Part shown: positions 24,728 to 37,892 of the stretch, in pieces
How the letters are laid out: each line of letters begins with the position of its first letter
Position numbering within the stretch: the first letter of the stretch is position 1
Source of the DNA: Siphlonurus alternatus
Lineage: Eukaryota > Arthropoda > Insecta > Ephemeroptera > Siphlonuridae
DNA length: 64,000 bases
NCBI GenBank assembly: GCA_949825025.1
Contig: OX463781.1
Coordinates: forward strand, 8,186,648-8,250,647
Direction of reading: 5' to 3'
Notes under the pieces: generated by a model
Seen by the model: only the letters and a program-made list of their open reading frames with translations
Database searches by the model: none
What the model was told of the DNA's origin: nothing
Translations under genes and position numbers: made by a program

Positions 24728-26290
24728 GTATAAAAATAGGGACAGAAAACAGAGCTTTCATATAAGATTAAATGCATTTTCTATTTTACCATTTTCAGAT
24801 AAAAAACAATTTTATAAAAAAATAATAAACCCTGATATAGAAACTAATTATAATATTATATACTCTTGAGAGATAAACATCATAAACATAATAGTTAAAT
24901 AAAATTTATTGCATCTTAATTTGCTTATCTGCGCTTAGTATATAATATGAGATAATTATCTAGTAGCCTTGATGCACATTAAGATGACGTAAAGGCTAAC
25001 ATGTCTAACTGAGGGATGTTCACGGATCACTGAATACACTGGGGAAAGTGACTGGATGACCAGAGCACGCGCTCGCCTCGTGGCCCGCTCTCGGCCGTAG
25101 CTAGGCAACCCGCTAGACAGAAATGTAACACTAGGTAATCTACTTTCCAGGCGTCAAACGAGAAAAGTTGTGTGGGAGTTATTTTAATTCAAGTTCAAAC
25201 TAATTTATTATTCTGTTACCTTATTTTATAGCTTGTTAATAATATTTACTGCGTTTTTCACTACTGCAATATTTATAAATACTTGAAATTACGATGATTA
25301 TGTAAAACAATAGCTTATTTTTAATACTTTTTAATTTTTTTCCCCTAGAGGTATACACTATAATTATTATTGCGTAGGCTTATTAAATAATATGTATAAG
25401 AGAAATTGTCATTTAATATGACACAAAGATTTAATACCACACTTTAAAAATAGATAATCTTAGTATTTATGGTTGACAATCTTCATATTTATTGCTACCA
25501 GTACTGCAAATGTTGTAATGATAATAATTTAATTATTCATAAATTCAAACCACATTTATATCTAACAATAAAATAATTATAAAAATTTACATTAGTATTA
25601 AAGTTATAATTAAATACACATAACATAGAATTATATACATCTTTAAGATTATAAAATGATTATACACTAGACGACACACCCTCTATAAATAACATGTGTA
25701 TTCTCTTATTTTAAAATAATTAACATTTGCATAACGATGCATGTTGGTAAAATCATAGTGTAATGTTTATTAACTTGAGTATAATATGAACCTTGTGTCG
25801 TTAGGCCATAAGGTTCATTTTCACTTCAAAGAAAGAATTTTCTAATGCTGATGACGATCATCTTAAAAAATAATGCTCATTGATATTTTTAGGTGTAAAA
25901 ACTAAATTTCTTGTTTGTTTGTTTGTTTTAAATCATAAAATAAAAATAAAAAAATGAAAAATATAATAAAAAATGAACATTGGAATTATACAATGTAAAC
26001 AAATTGAAATATTACGCTCAATTTAACACAGAACTTGGTGAACGTACCAAATTCCCTATCATGTATTTCTATATCATCTGAAACTGTATCTTATACGTTT
26101 GAGTGATACGAACAGTTAAATTATAATTTTTCTTTACACTTAATATAAATAACAATTCATGTAAAGTATTCTTGTTCTTTGCAATACAAACATTAACAAA
26201 AATCCTTTAACAAATCATCTATGAAGTTCGATAACGTCAATTACCTTGTCTAAGATATGAAAGAAGATTTGGAGAATCGCAATACCATCT

Positions 26291-26412
26291 TTAAGGTCGT
26301 GATACCCTGAGGCATCAAGTTTGGTCCTCCTCCTCAGGTCAAGGCCTGCCAAGGTCCCTCCCGGATAACAATACCCTGACTACCACCCTGAGAGTAACCA
26401 CCTTCAAGGTCA
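26291..26412 (+). promoter_or_regulatory. Cluster of FTZ-F1-like (YCAAGGYCR) sites
   Basis: TCAAGGTCA at 26404-26412 is a perfect match to the monomeric FTZ-F1/ERR-type nuclear-receptor site. Three relatives lie within 120 bases on the same strand: TTAAGGTCG (26291), TCAAGGCCT (26339) and CCAAGGTCC (26349), each with one mismatch. The cluster sits in a G+C-rich island inside the cuticle-gene intron, about 3.8 kb from its main exon. FTZ-F1 is known to activate cuticle genes during the moult in several insects; its use here is inferred. Confidence 0.35.
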
Positions 26413-29400
26413 GTGCACGCCCTTTTGCTTGCCAGCAGCTTCTTGGGTGTGGCCGTGCCATGGTAACGGGAGTGAGTGTATTATACAGTACTGTGAATTA
26501 TCATTTAACGTAGGCAACTTGCAGCAATTACACAATATCTCTCTTATTTATGAATATTATTTTTATCATGTTTTATATATAATAATTATCATGTTATTTT
26601 TGTCCGACTTACTTGCATACATGTGTAATTTGCCTATTTTATTACATTAAAAAAAAAAAACACAATTTTATTTAGTTATTCACTTTTTTATAAAGAAATT
26701 ACTAGCAAAAATATAATTTATAGACTTTTCATACTATGGTTGAATTTAAAATCATCTTTTAAAAATTATTTAAAAATAAATCAAATATCATGTCATGGAT
26801 TTTTAATCAAGTTATTACAAGTACAACAACAAGTTTTTCTTAACATTGCCTGAAGCTAAAAGCATTAAGTGCCATTTTTTTTGCATGGAAGATAGATCAT
26901 ATTAATCAAATGATATGAATAACAATACTACAGATATCATAACAATAAGATGGAGTGAAGAATTAAAATTGTGCAACTCATGAGTGTCGATGAAATGGGC
27001 GGTTTCTGTTTCACTGGCAAGGTCTAACGTTTTATTTGTTGTGGCATGTCCAATAAAAAATAATCTAAAACATATTAAAAATTCCTTTGTTGATTCCTCC
27101 TTCCCTATCTCGTATCACTGATCTATGTAATAGTTAACGTGAATTAAATTTAAATTAGGATCGTGTAGGAAGATTATTTTACTGAGTCATAATTTTATTT
27201 TTATAATAACTCAAATATAACCTCAAATGGGATAAAAACAGGGGAAAAAAAATTAGAGGAATTTGAAATTATAATTTTGAATATTTTATTATAGTTTATA
27301 TTATTATAAAACGTAGACTTTAAAAAAACAAAATGACATGATCCCTATAATTGATGCTTCAGTTTCGCTAGAAAAAAAAAATATAAAAATATATGGCTCC
27401 ATCAGCATTGTTTAAATAATTTTAAATAACATGAATTATAAGTCACCTTTGGGCTAAAAATATTGATATTTGAAGTATTTCCTGTGCCTTGAGCATCAAT
27501 AAATGTTTCCAATTATTTTAAACAAACAACATCTTTCTTAATACGATGATTATACTTGTTAGTAATTGTAGGCCCTCACAAGATGGTATATAATACACTT
27601 AAAAATTGTGAATCATAAACCTTGAAGTTGCAAGTACTTTAATAATAACAACAAAAACAACACATAAATGCAGCATGACGAATTCAGTACAATTTTCTAT
27701 GTTGGGACAAGGTTATATTAAATTATTGTTTCATAAAGTATACGTTGCAATTATCGTGTCATTATGGTGTACGTTACAATGTTAAAATGGGCGGGTACTC
27801 TTGCTATCTTCAGCGTAATTGAAGTAAAAAAAAAAATGTCAGTACTTCTAAATATAGCTTTGAAAAGCACCTTGAATTTGAAAAGCATACAAAGTTACAA
27901 ATGCAATTCAAGTACATAAAGTAAAAAGTCATGTTTTAAATTGTAAAGTTACGTTAAAGTAATTATAAAATTAAATTGAAATATTTTTTTTAACTTTACT
28001 AAAAGGTTATGAACATTTTTTTATTGTTAACTCATTACTATGCAAATTATATTGCATATTTAAGTATCAATTTATTACGTTGCAACTTTATATCACAACG
28101 GTTCATTTTCTAATTAAAATATAATTGCCCACAGCTATTATCAATTTGCTCTTGTAGTTTTTTTATGTGTAAAAAATCAATGGGAGAGCTTTACATGTAA
28201 TATTATTGTTATGAATTTATTTTTTGTGTACATTCTGTTGTTCAAATATTTCCATGTATAAGTATTACAAATTCTTTGCAATTTTTTCTCTGAAGCAAAA
28301 ACGTAGTAATATCTTATTATTATTATCTTCTCGGTTATATAAGCAAGGCAATCAATGTGCTCAAGTACAAGACGACAGACAGAACTTTGTGCTCACCGCA
28401 ATATAAACAACTCTTTGTTGTTAGCCATCGAAATAATGTTTTTGTTTAATTAAGAAATGAAATTTAAAATTGTGGTATTTTTTTATGAATCAGTAGAAAA
28501 ATTTATTTTTTCTATAACAATAATTTAGAAATTTAATAATATTCTTTTGTTTTATTTGCATTGTATATACAATTGTTGAACAAATTACACTACATTGTAT
28601 AAATATTCAGTACAAACAATTTACATAAAAAGAAATGAAGGCAAAATTACGACCATTAATCATAATATCTCTATTATATATGATCGTGAGTTACTACTTA
28701 ATGGATATTTAATTCAAGTAATAATAAATAAAGTCAGTTGTAATAAATATTGTGAATTAATCGAATCATTTTGCTCCAATTTATTGCCGGACAAAGGATC
28801 GTCACGGCTCAGCAAACCATATCTCACGGCGGAACTACAATAGGATACAATAGTGGTGACGTCACAGCAGTGACAATGCTGCACTTTTACCTGCACTGAC
28901 CTACGGTGCGTGGGTAATACTTTGAAGAACTGAAATAGGGGCAAGCGTGACATGCACTGACAGCTTAGTCATATCTTTAAGTCATTTACATACAACACTC
29001 TAGTTTGAGATGAGTTCAGTAAGATGTCGATGGCAAACGTGTCTCCAAGTTACTCGCAAGACTCGTAGTATACGTAATAAAGCTCGTCTCATTCTATTCA
29101 TAATAAGTTGGGCTATTGCCATTGATATATATATAATTATATATTATCCAACAACATAAAACTTGATTAATAAATATTTATTCAAAGCGCTGACAATAGT
29201 GCTAATAATTTAATTTCATAACAAGATTTTTGAAACGCCCCTTGACGGTTTTTGATAAACTTAGCCTTCAAAAAAATATTCAGGGACTATCCTTCCTGTA
29301 TAAAAAATAGATTAAAATTTGATAATCATAAGTGCAGTGGCCACGTGGCTTAAGGCTGTCAGCAACAAATAGCATCCCAACCTGCCCCGCTGCGTTAGCG

Positions 29401-30133
29401 GGAAGACTGATTAAGTGCGAACGTAGATTAACTTTTAATTGTGTTGTTTTGATGGAATCATTAACTTTGAAAAATGTGATGAAGGAATTAAAAAATAAAA
29501 ATAATTGACGTTTGACCATAGAAATAATATATAATTATTTTAAACGTAATCAAATTTTGACAGTTTCATTAATTTAACATTTAGCTTTATTAAATTTTGA
29601 TTAATTTTATATATAATTACTTTAATATGATGCTGTCATAATCGTGTTTCCTCCTTTTATCTTTTTATAATATGAATTAAAAATAAATGTTTTATTTAAA
29701 TATCACAAGGCTTTTTTCAATAAATTTTTTTGTATATTTTTTAACAATATAACATCGCTTCAGAATTATAAAAATGTTACAAATTAAAAGTGTGATTTTC
29801 TGTCATTATATATTTCTCTGTAGAAATTGAGCGCAATTATTTATGAAAATTTACTTTAGAAGAAGGCAAAAAAAAAAAAATAAAATAAAATTACTTAGGA
29901 AAATTAACATTCCCTTTATAGATTTTGTGTTACCTTACCTCCCCCATATATTTCTAATGGAGAAATGGCTTGCAAATCAGTCAGGGGTTAAGACTGTGCT
30001 GCCTCGAGGTATGCATACGGTCGATATCTACATTGAATGTATTTTTTTAAACATTTTTTTGTCTTATGAGCCAATATTGTTCCCTGTAATTCGACATGAA
30101 CATTATACAACGATACGAGCGTATACAGAAACC

Positions 30134-31547
30134 CAGTGGTGAAAGTAAGCCGGTGCGCACCAGTGCGCCGCACTGGTAAGACATTTGACGCCAGTGCGGC
30201 GCACTGGTAAGAAACTGATCAAAATTTACTAAAAAAATCAATAATTTTTAATGAAAAAAACAATATTTGCAAGTGTGAACGGATCACATTATAAACCATT
30301 ATAATCATGCTCAATACATGTTCTTGTACTTTGATTTGATTTATCTCACGAAGTTTTAACTTGCACGTACTTTCTTTTAAAGTCAAAATTTTGTACTAAA
30401 AAAAGTAATTGAAATCCATGTTGAATGTATTTACTTTTATTCATATTTTTCATTGGGTAAAAGATAAAAATAAATTGACAATTTGTGATACAAAATTGTT
30501 GCATTATAAATAAATAGTAAGTGCTACAGTAAAACATTATTTTAAAAGACTACGATCAAAAATTTAATTTTAATATTTTTCTCACAAACGCCTAGCTTTT
30601 TTTTATTGGCGCGCGAGCCTGAGAACACATTTATTTATTATGTAATTTTTTAAATTTTTTTAATCAAAGAATTTTTTATATATATTTTTTAAATATCTGT
30701 AGGTTTACTGCTTACTGGGTTTACTATTTTATCTTCAATTTTCCTATAAATTGGCAGTCGTTATCACTTTTTTAAAATTGTAACCTATATACATCTTTTT
30801 GGAATTTTTTTATTAAATTAATTTTTGAGACATTTTAAACGATAATTTAATTATATAAAAAAATGTATCATTTATTAAATTAATTAAATTTATAGAATAT
30901 TCTAAATTGTGAAACAGTTCATTAAAATATTTTTATTGTATTAACACTGCTGCTAGACATAGACAACTTGTTTGCGATTTTTTTTTCATATTAAAAGTCA
31001 TGTTTTAATTTTCATTAGCCAGCACAGATATTTTTGAATATTTTTTTTATCATGCAATTTAATATGCGACACTACATTTTTTTTTAATCGGTTAAAAGTT
31101 TGAATAATTATTTAATTTTACTTATTTTGTGGGATTTTCAATATTTTTTCTGGAAAAACGGCTCCGTAAAAAAATATTTTATTTTTAAATCGAAAATTCA
31201 TTAATGAATTTATGATAGATTACGTTCGTATTTTTTAATTGGTACCATAGTTCAAGTAAAGTTTAAGTAAAAAGCTGTTTTCTGTGCCAAAATTTTGCGT
31301 GTTAAACGCCTCCGAAACACCAACTTTGGGAAATTTTTATATTTTTAGAAAATAAATTCTTTAAAAAAATGTAATCACTCACTCTATTTAAAAAATTAAT
31401 TATAAATCAATTTTAGTGCAACTTTCAATTAAAAAAAATAAGCCACGCCCCTTTTTCCCAAAAAATCGCGCCTCCGGCGGGGGTTTGGGCCCTTCAGGCC
31501 TCTATCTGAAGCGCACTGGTAAGAATTTGAAACTACTTTCACCACTG
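30134..31547. mobile_element. Non-autonomous hAT-superfamily DNA transposon, 1414 bp
   Basis: The element begins CAGTGGTGAAAGTA and ends with the exact complement TACTTTCACCACTG, a perfect 14-bp terminal inverted repeat. It is flanked by a perfect 8-bp direct repeat, CAGAAACC (30126-30133 and 31548-31555). An 8-bp target duplication with CAG...CTG-type ends is diagnostic of hAT transposons. Subterminal motifs GCACTGGTAAGA at 30170, 30201 and 31513 are likely transposase-binding sites. The interior is A/T-rich and has no transposase frame, so movement would need an enzyme from elsewhere. The intact ends and duplication suggest a fairly recent insertion. Confidence 0.93.
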
Positions 31548-32689
31548 CAGAAACCACTCTCTACTACTCGAGATGCATGAACAACCGTAAACTTGAATTG
31601 TTTTTTTTTTTTGTTTTTTTTTTAACTCTCTTCTTTCTCAATGTAAATTGTTACTGTGGGGTAATACGACACCAGGTATTCGTACTTTATTATGTAACGT
31701 GTACATAGTGATGCATGCTTGACTGATATTACACTGTGTACTATGAATTCTTATTAATTCGCTATGGAAGTGTAAGTATATATTTATGTGGGTAATCAGG
31801 TGTGAGTTTGTTAATGTTTATATTATTGACAAGTTAGATAATTTCCCTGTTACTACATAATGTTTCTTATGTTAACTGCTATAAGAATGTGTTGATGGAT
31901 TGAATTACTTTGTGGCCTAATTTATTCAAAGTAACTTGATAATGTGTTGTTATTTACATTTATATTGTAATATTTAATAATATTCTGTGCTTCTAGTTTA
32001 TAAGGATTTAATAAATTGAATTGCTTTTTACTACCATGAAAATATCATACAATGCTAATTTTTCTCGCCTTTTTAATAAATTAAAAATAAAATTTATGAA
32101 GGACGTGTACATACTTCCTTCGTGATTTTTCAATACAGTATTTGATTTTTTTTTATTTGACTGCAGTCAATATATCAAAGTGTTCTTATGAAAAATTAGC
32201 ATTTTAAAGTATTATTGATTGAATGATATTTCAATGCCTAAGTACTTACAATTGAAATGTTTAAACAGAACAATAAAAGTAACAATTATTGACCAAGCAC
32301 TTACAATTCATGTCATGCTATTTATTTTGTCTACTGACCTCTTTTTATTGCACCTAGGTGTGAGTAATTGATCAATCGTCAAGCCGAGAAAATGTTTTTT
32401 TTTTTTTTCAAAGGGAAATCAATCTCATTTGTTTTAATCATAAAGTATCCACCCACACTTCAGTAAACTGCCAATGATTTATGTTTTCAAAGGCCACTCT
32501 ACTAATTCAAAATTATTTTACACCATCGTAAAACACCGTCATTATTTTTAAATTATATTTAACATAAATTATTATACAAAATGGTAGATTTTATAATTGC
32601 CGCATTAATTCATAAAATTCAATTATATCAATAATATTGTGACATTGAAATTATAACCTAGATAATTGCAACAATTGTGTTAGTACTAC

Positions 32690-32850
32690 AGAAAGTCGGT
32701 GGTGCGGTAAAACGCTGATCACGATTGCGGGGGCGTGCCGGGTGCCAAGCTGTTACCCAACATCATCGTGTGTCCAGCGTGAGCGACCTGCTTTGGGCGG
32801 CAATCTAGACCAGCCACCGCCTTTAGCAATCCTCAAGCATGCAAATTCCT
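32690..32850 (+). promoter_or_regulatory. G+C-rich island upstream of the TMEM179-like gene, possible promoter
   Basis: This CpG-containing block (GGGGGCGTGCC near 32729; ATGCAAAT octamer near 32839) stands out in A/T-rich DNA about 650 bases before the TMEM179-like start codon. A splice-acceptor-like TTTTCATCAG at 33438-33447 would allow a 5' untranslated exon starting near here. No clear TATA box or initiator was found. Confidence 0.3.
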
Positions 32851-33501
32851 AATTGCAAGGTTAATAAAGTGATTTTCTTTAAGATGGAGAAGTCAGTATG
32901 ACTCAAGGATAGTGTAATTTGTCCTCGTCTGGATAGGAATTGTTTTAGATGATGATAGAAAAAAAAAGGACGCTAAGTACATTTTACATAAGAGAATCTG
33001 TAGATTTTACACACTACTCTCGTATATAAATCAAAATAGTACAGTAAATAATACATTACTTATTCTTGAGTTGTTTACATTGTATTTAATGGGTCTTGAT
33101 TTTTTTTTTCCCTGTGTATTTATAATTTACTAGCGCATAGTCGTAATTAACTTTTTTTTACATGTAATACATGAAAAATTAATAACATTAAAAAGAATAT
33201 ATTATAGTTTTTTCTTATGCTAGAATGAGAACACTTCATTTTTCATTCTAAATGAAAAAAATTACCTGCACCTATAGACATTTTCTGAGTTACAATTTAT
33301 TAGAAAAAATTATGATTATGATATTGCAAGAAAGTGACGATGAAACAATTCCTAATAATCTCCGTTGACTCAGTAGGCTAGATAAAAACACTGCTATGAT
33401 GCATTCTTTTATCTTATCTCTGACCTGTGATAACCGTTTTCATCAGCAAGGTGCGGTGCTACGTAGTGGCTCACAAAGTTGAATACATCACCACTAACAA
33501 G

Positions 33502-34302
33502 ATGGAGAACCCACGTTTTAAACAATTAGTTTCTGAACGACGTTTAACAGTGATATATTTTGTATGTGCTGCGTTATCTACTATTGGACTTATAACTACA
33601 GCGGTTGTATTTGGTTATTGGCATGATACTTTAAATATTTGCCAAGGACAAGAAGAATTAGGCTATAGACATTGTGGGTGTTTATTATATGCTAAAAGTA
33701 CTTTCAGACTATTTATTGGTGGTGATACTGTGATTTGTCACTTTGTAGAATATTCCAATGTGCCAGGAATTGTAATCGGACTTACTTTAGGTGTATGGCA
33801 TTGGTATAGAACAAGCTTTATTCTTAATAAAATTCCAAAATCTAAGAGAAAACGAAGACCTATTGCAAGAAACAATGACAATGAGATGGATAACAATGTT
33901 GCTGTTGTACAAAAGCCAAGTACATATGCCACTGTTACATGGTTATTTTGTGCTTTTTTATTATTACTTACTGCATTGATGTGTTTAACTTCTTCAATTT
34001 TACTGACTGATGGGGCTATAAAAGCATGTGGGGAGTACCGACAAAATATCATTGAAACTATTCACGCTGATGGTAATATGGCAGCCTTGATTAAGGAGCG
34101 TTTATTTTGTAACGCAGTGTTTGATTTCATGGATTTTTTGCAGCCAATTAAATACCGCTTCTCAGCTAATTTTATTAACTCCGGGGCTGCAATTTATGTG
34201 GCGATGTTTGCCATGTGGTTTGCAGCGCTTGGGTGGGTGGCGTCTACAGTGATTTGTATGTATGAGGCGTTCAGACTCTTCGGCTGCTGTTGTCGACGGT
34301 AG
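33502..34302 (+). CDS. Four-pass membrane protein resembling TMEM179, nested in the cuticle-gene intron
   Basis: The frame encodes 266 residues. The ATG at 33502 sits in a good context (AACAAGATGG); the frame stays open 25 codons further upstream but without another ATG. Hydrophobic segments at about 15-38, 86-108, 143-168 and 227-254 predict four membrane spans. A Cys-containing first loop (C47, C58, C60, C79), a strongly basic cytosolic loop (KSKRKRRPIAR, 113-123), a second loop with C176 and C203, and a CCC tail that could be palmitoylated complete the picture. The CLLY motif, the Cys before span 2 and the WYRTSFIL motif after it resemble TMEM179-family proteins, whose function is poorly known. 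The coding part is uninterrupted, and the gene runs opposite to its cuticle-gene host. That it is a gene is nearly certain; the family name is from recalled resemblance. Confidence 0.88.
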   Translation: MENPRFKQLVSERRLTVIYFVCAALSTIGLITTAVVFGYWHDTLNICQGQEELGYRHCGCLLYAKSTFRLFIGGDTVICHFVEYSNVPGIVIGLTLGVWHWYRTSFILNKIPKSKRKRRPIARNNDNEMDNNVAVVQKPSTYATVTWLFCAFLLLLTALMCLTSSILLTDGAIKACGEYRQNIIETIHADGNMAALIKERLFCNAVFDFMDFLQPIKYRFSANFINSGAAIYVAMFAMWFAALGWVASTVICMYEAFRLFGCCCRR

Positions 34303-34349
34303 TGGTAAACTGTAATGCGAACTATTATTTCCATAATGGTGAAATTTTC

Positions 34350-34355
34350 AATAAA
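34350..34355 (+). terminator. Polyadenylation signal AATAAA of the TMEM179-like gene
   Basis: The first AATAAA lies 48 bases after the stop codon, giving a short 3' untranslated region. No genomic poly(A) tail follows, so there is no sign of a recent retrocopy. Confidence 0.6.
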
Positions 34356-36160
34356 AAAACTTTATGAAAGAACAGTTACCTTTCATAGTATTTGTAACGT
34401 AAATATATTAAATATTAAAGATATATGTTTTAATAAAAAAATATATATATATATATATTTATATATTTTTTTATTATTTTTTAAATTTTAATCATGAACT
34501 CCTGATAACATTAAGTCCACGAGAAGAGAAACATACTATTTTGAAATGAAGTGTAATCAAAAGCTGTTCATACATTGCACGCTCGATATCAAGTTAGCTC
34601 TTTTCAATGCTGATAACGTTGTGTGTACTTCATGTCATCAACCGATAGTGAACAGAATAGTCCATCTGTGTGTGAACTTTAAAACTGTGTGTTTTTATTT
34701 ATTGTTTTTTACTACGTATAGCAGAAAGTGTTTGCAAACCTTAATAAGAAACTTTGTTACTTCATTTTTTAACAAAATAGCATATTTTATCAACATATTT
34801 TTTAATGTTAAGAATTTTAATGATAACGTTTTCAACTGCAAATATATGTAACTAAAATAAATAATAAATTGATTATAAGCATAAGTTTTGACAAAAATAC
34901 AACATGACAATTGTAAGTCGTTGAATTATGAACAATAAATTGCCAACAATTTAATATTTCTATTTTTTTCCCCAGTTCTATAATACAATTTACTCAAAAT
35001 TACATCAGTATTTTTTTATGAAACATGTTAGAATAATATGAAGAGTTTCTTCACTTTATTACAAAATATTTTCTAGATATTTTTGTAAAAATTCTTACAA
35101 TTGCTTTATCATATTAAGAAAGTAATTTCCAACTACTTATCTGCAACTTCATTCAAATCGCAAGTACATTAGAGGTAATTACCCCAAAGACGTGGAAAGT
35201 CACGAAGAGCGCTCGTGACAAAATTATTATTTCTCTGCTCAGCTGACCAACGTTACAAAAAATATCTCACACTCGAGTGGCGCAGACATTATTTGCTCAG
35301 TTTTTTGTTATAAAAATGAGAATAGGGCGCGAGAATTTATCTTATGAGGAGAGAAAGTGACGAAAATTAGGAAAGCGATTGGTAGAGGCCACACTTCTGC
35401 TATTATTACACTGATCACAATGCATGGATCTATTCAAAGCTAGTGGAACTAAACGGTATCAGACAAGTGCATGATGGAATATTGTAAGAAGTTGATTGAA
35501 CGTCTAAATTTGTATTCATGTTATGAATATTCATGCTATCTAATGGACAGGAAAAAATGTGAATTTTTTACCCCGCTCTTGTTATATACACAAAAAATAA
35601 TATGTATATCAATTTTTACATTTCAAATCATACATTTTAAGCGAATGATTAATACAGATGTAATTTCTCTTGTTGAATATGCATTACGGATTTTGGCTAT
35701 AAAAATAAATTATGATTTAATTAATTCCGATTTAATACTAAAAAAAAAATCTTTAATAGAGGCATGTAAAATGTAAAAAATATACAGTATAGATTATATT
35801 TTATTATAAAAACTTTCAAATTAATTAATTAAACCTGCCGGAAAAGCGATAAAACTTGCGATTATAACAAAATTGCATGCTCGAATTATAACAATGAACT
35901 TGTAATTACAGCTCCAATGTTTTTGTTACTGTAATTTGCAGCAATTGTTTTATAAATAATTAGTCTGTACATAACTATACAGCATCGTAAGTAGTTATCG
36001 TAATATTTGTTTCATACAGAGAAACATGCGAGTCATATAAATTATAGTATTTGTATTTTATACTACAATGTTATATTAATGATCTTCGTTTGTAAGAAAA
36101 ATTAACAAAAAAATGCAATGTTACGTTATTAAACAATGGTAATGTCAGACAAAAATGATG
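34356..36160. other. A+T-rich intronic DNA
   Basis: Nothing gene-like is supported. A short (TA)n/A-rich tract lies at about 34436-34465. A 7-bp-arm hairpin (GTCACGA...TCGTGAC) is near 35197. Open frames of about 100 codons at 34546 and 35471 have A/T-driven composition (Ile/Lys/Asn/Phe-rich) and no domain. Confidence 0.5.
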
Positions 36161-36163
36161 GAG

Positions 36164-36376
<213 letters not shown>

Positions 36377-37848
36377 CACGGCACCATGAAACTGGAACAG
36401 ATTGCTGCTGATGGTGAAGGACGTTCACTCATCTCAAATCTGATAATTGAAGGTCATGCTACACTTGTGGTCACACTCTCGTTGCATGACGCAATCAATG
36501 CCATCACTTTCAACGATGAGTGTTAGCTTACCGAGTTTCTGTGACTCAACTTTGCAAGATTTATTTCACGTCATAAAAAGTCGTTAATTCAATAATAATA
36601 GTCTAGGTTTTACAGTATATGATGCTCTTTTTAGAGTTAATATTAATAGACTTTCTTCTTTAGAGGAGTGATTAGAATTTTGAAATTAGAAGAGAATTTG
36701 AAGCTTGCAATATAAAAAAAAAAAAATATGATTAAAAGTTTTGACAGTTTGTCGTCCAGTTTAATATTGTTTAACCACTTTTTTATTTAATTATAAAAAT
36801 TCTTTAACAATTAACATTAAATTTAATTTACTAAAATTAACACTTTAAAGTTAAGTACTTATAAGGTATAATAAGTAACGAAACATTTTTAATTAATTAA
36901 TTAATTAAAGTAATGTAAAATTTTCTACCGTAACTACGGTTGCAAATAGCAGAATAAAATTTAACTTAAATTTTTATACTAGAGATTCTACAACCTGCAT
37001 TATTTTTTATTAAATTTAAAATACCAAGATTCAACCTTGATATGATCAAGTTACGGTGCACCATCAAGGAATGTGCCACCTCATTCTAAGAACTTGATGG
37101 ACGTTAAAATTCCTCACTGCACCAGTAACGAACCTCCAATTACTTCCCTCCGAAGACCACACCACGTGACTCCCAAGGCGTCAATCAACGTGTTCAAAAT
37201 TAACAACATAGAGCTAGTAATCATGATTTTTTTTTTATTTATATAGTCATGATCTTGAAGATTTAACTACAACTCATCAACACCAAGGTGAATTTTCATT
37301 TTAAAACTTTAAAAAAAAATGTCTGCTAGTTTTCAATGTATTGTTTTTTAATAAACTTAGCAATAAACAAAGAAGAGTCTAATATATTCATGTATAGTTA
37401 TGAATTAATTATCACAACATGATAGTTTATTAATCAATAATATACAGGTATATTTTTTGTTCATTAATACACCTCTATCAAAACGTTATTACTGTTACAT
37501 AAAATATTACAGTTAAATATAAAATATAGGAGATTAAATATAAGGGTTTGAGTGTAAATTAAGTTCCTTTTTTCTTAAAGAATGATGACGTAGTCCTTCA
37601 ACTTTCCCAGGTTTTGCGAACTGATAGAACTAGCTCTACCTGCAATATGACTATATATAACTCTGTTATATATATACCCGCTAACTTCTCAGTCGCTAAA
37701 TAGACCAGAGAGAAATATAATTTTTTGCTATATTTAAAACGATGCCATTAAATATATTATATTTATGCGATTTGACGCTGACTGTAATAGTGTTACGTAA
37801 TAAGGGAGTTCTCACATTATTAATGAGAAAAAAAATGTGACCATACAT

Positions 37849-37851
<3 letters not shown>

Positions 37852-37881
<30 letters not shown>

Positions 37882-37892
37882 TTTATTTATTT
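37852..37892. repeat. (ATTT)n microsatellite
   Basis: About ten ATTT tetranucleotides with one length slip. Confidence 0.9.

Noticed and set aside
33427..33501. 25-codon upstream extension of the TMEM179-like frame beginning at GTG
   Set aside because: GTG is not a normal start in animal nuclear genes. The first ATG, at 33502, has a good context, and the upstream part probably belongs to the leader or an intron end.
34546..34851. 101-codon plus-strand frame just after the TMEM179-like gene
   Set aside because: It lies beyond that gene's poly(A) signal, has A/T-driven composition and no recognisable domain.
35471..35776. 101-codon plus-strand frame starting with ATG
   Set aside because: Its length is within chance expectation, its composition is A/T-driven, and it has no domain or nearby gene signals.
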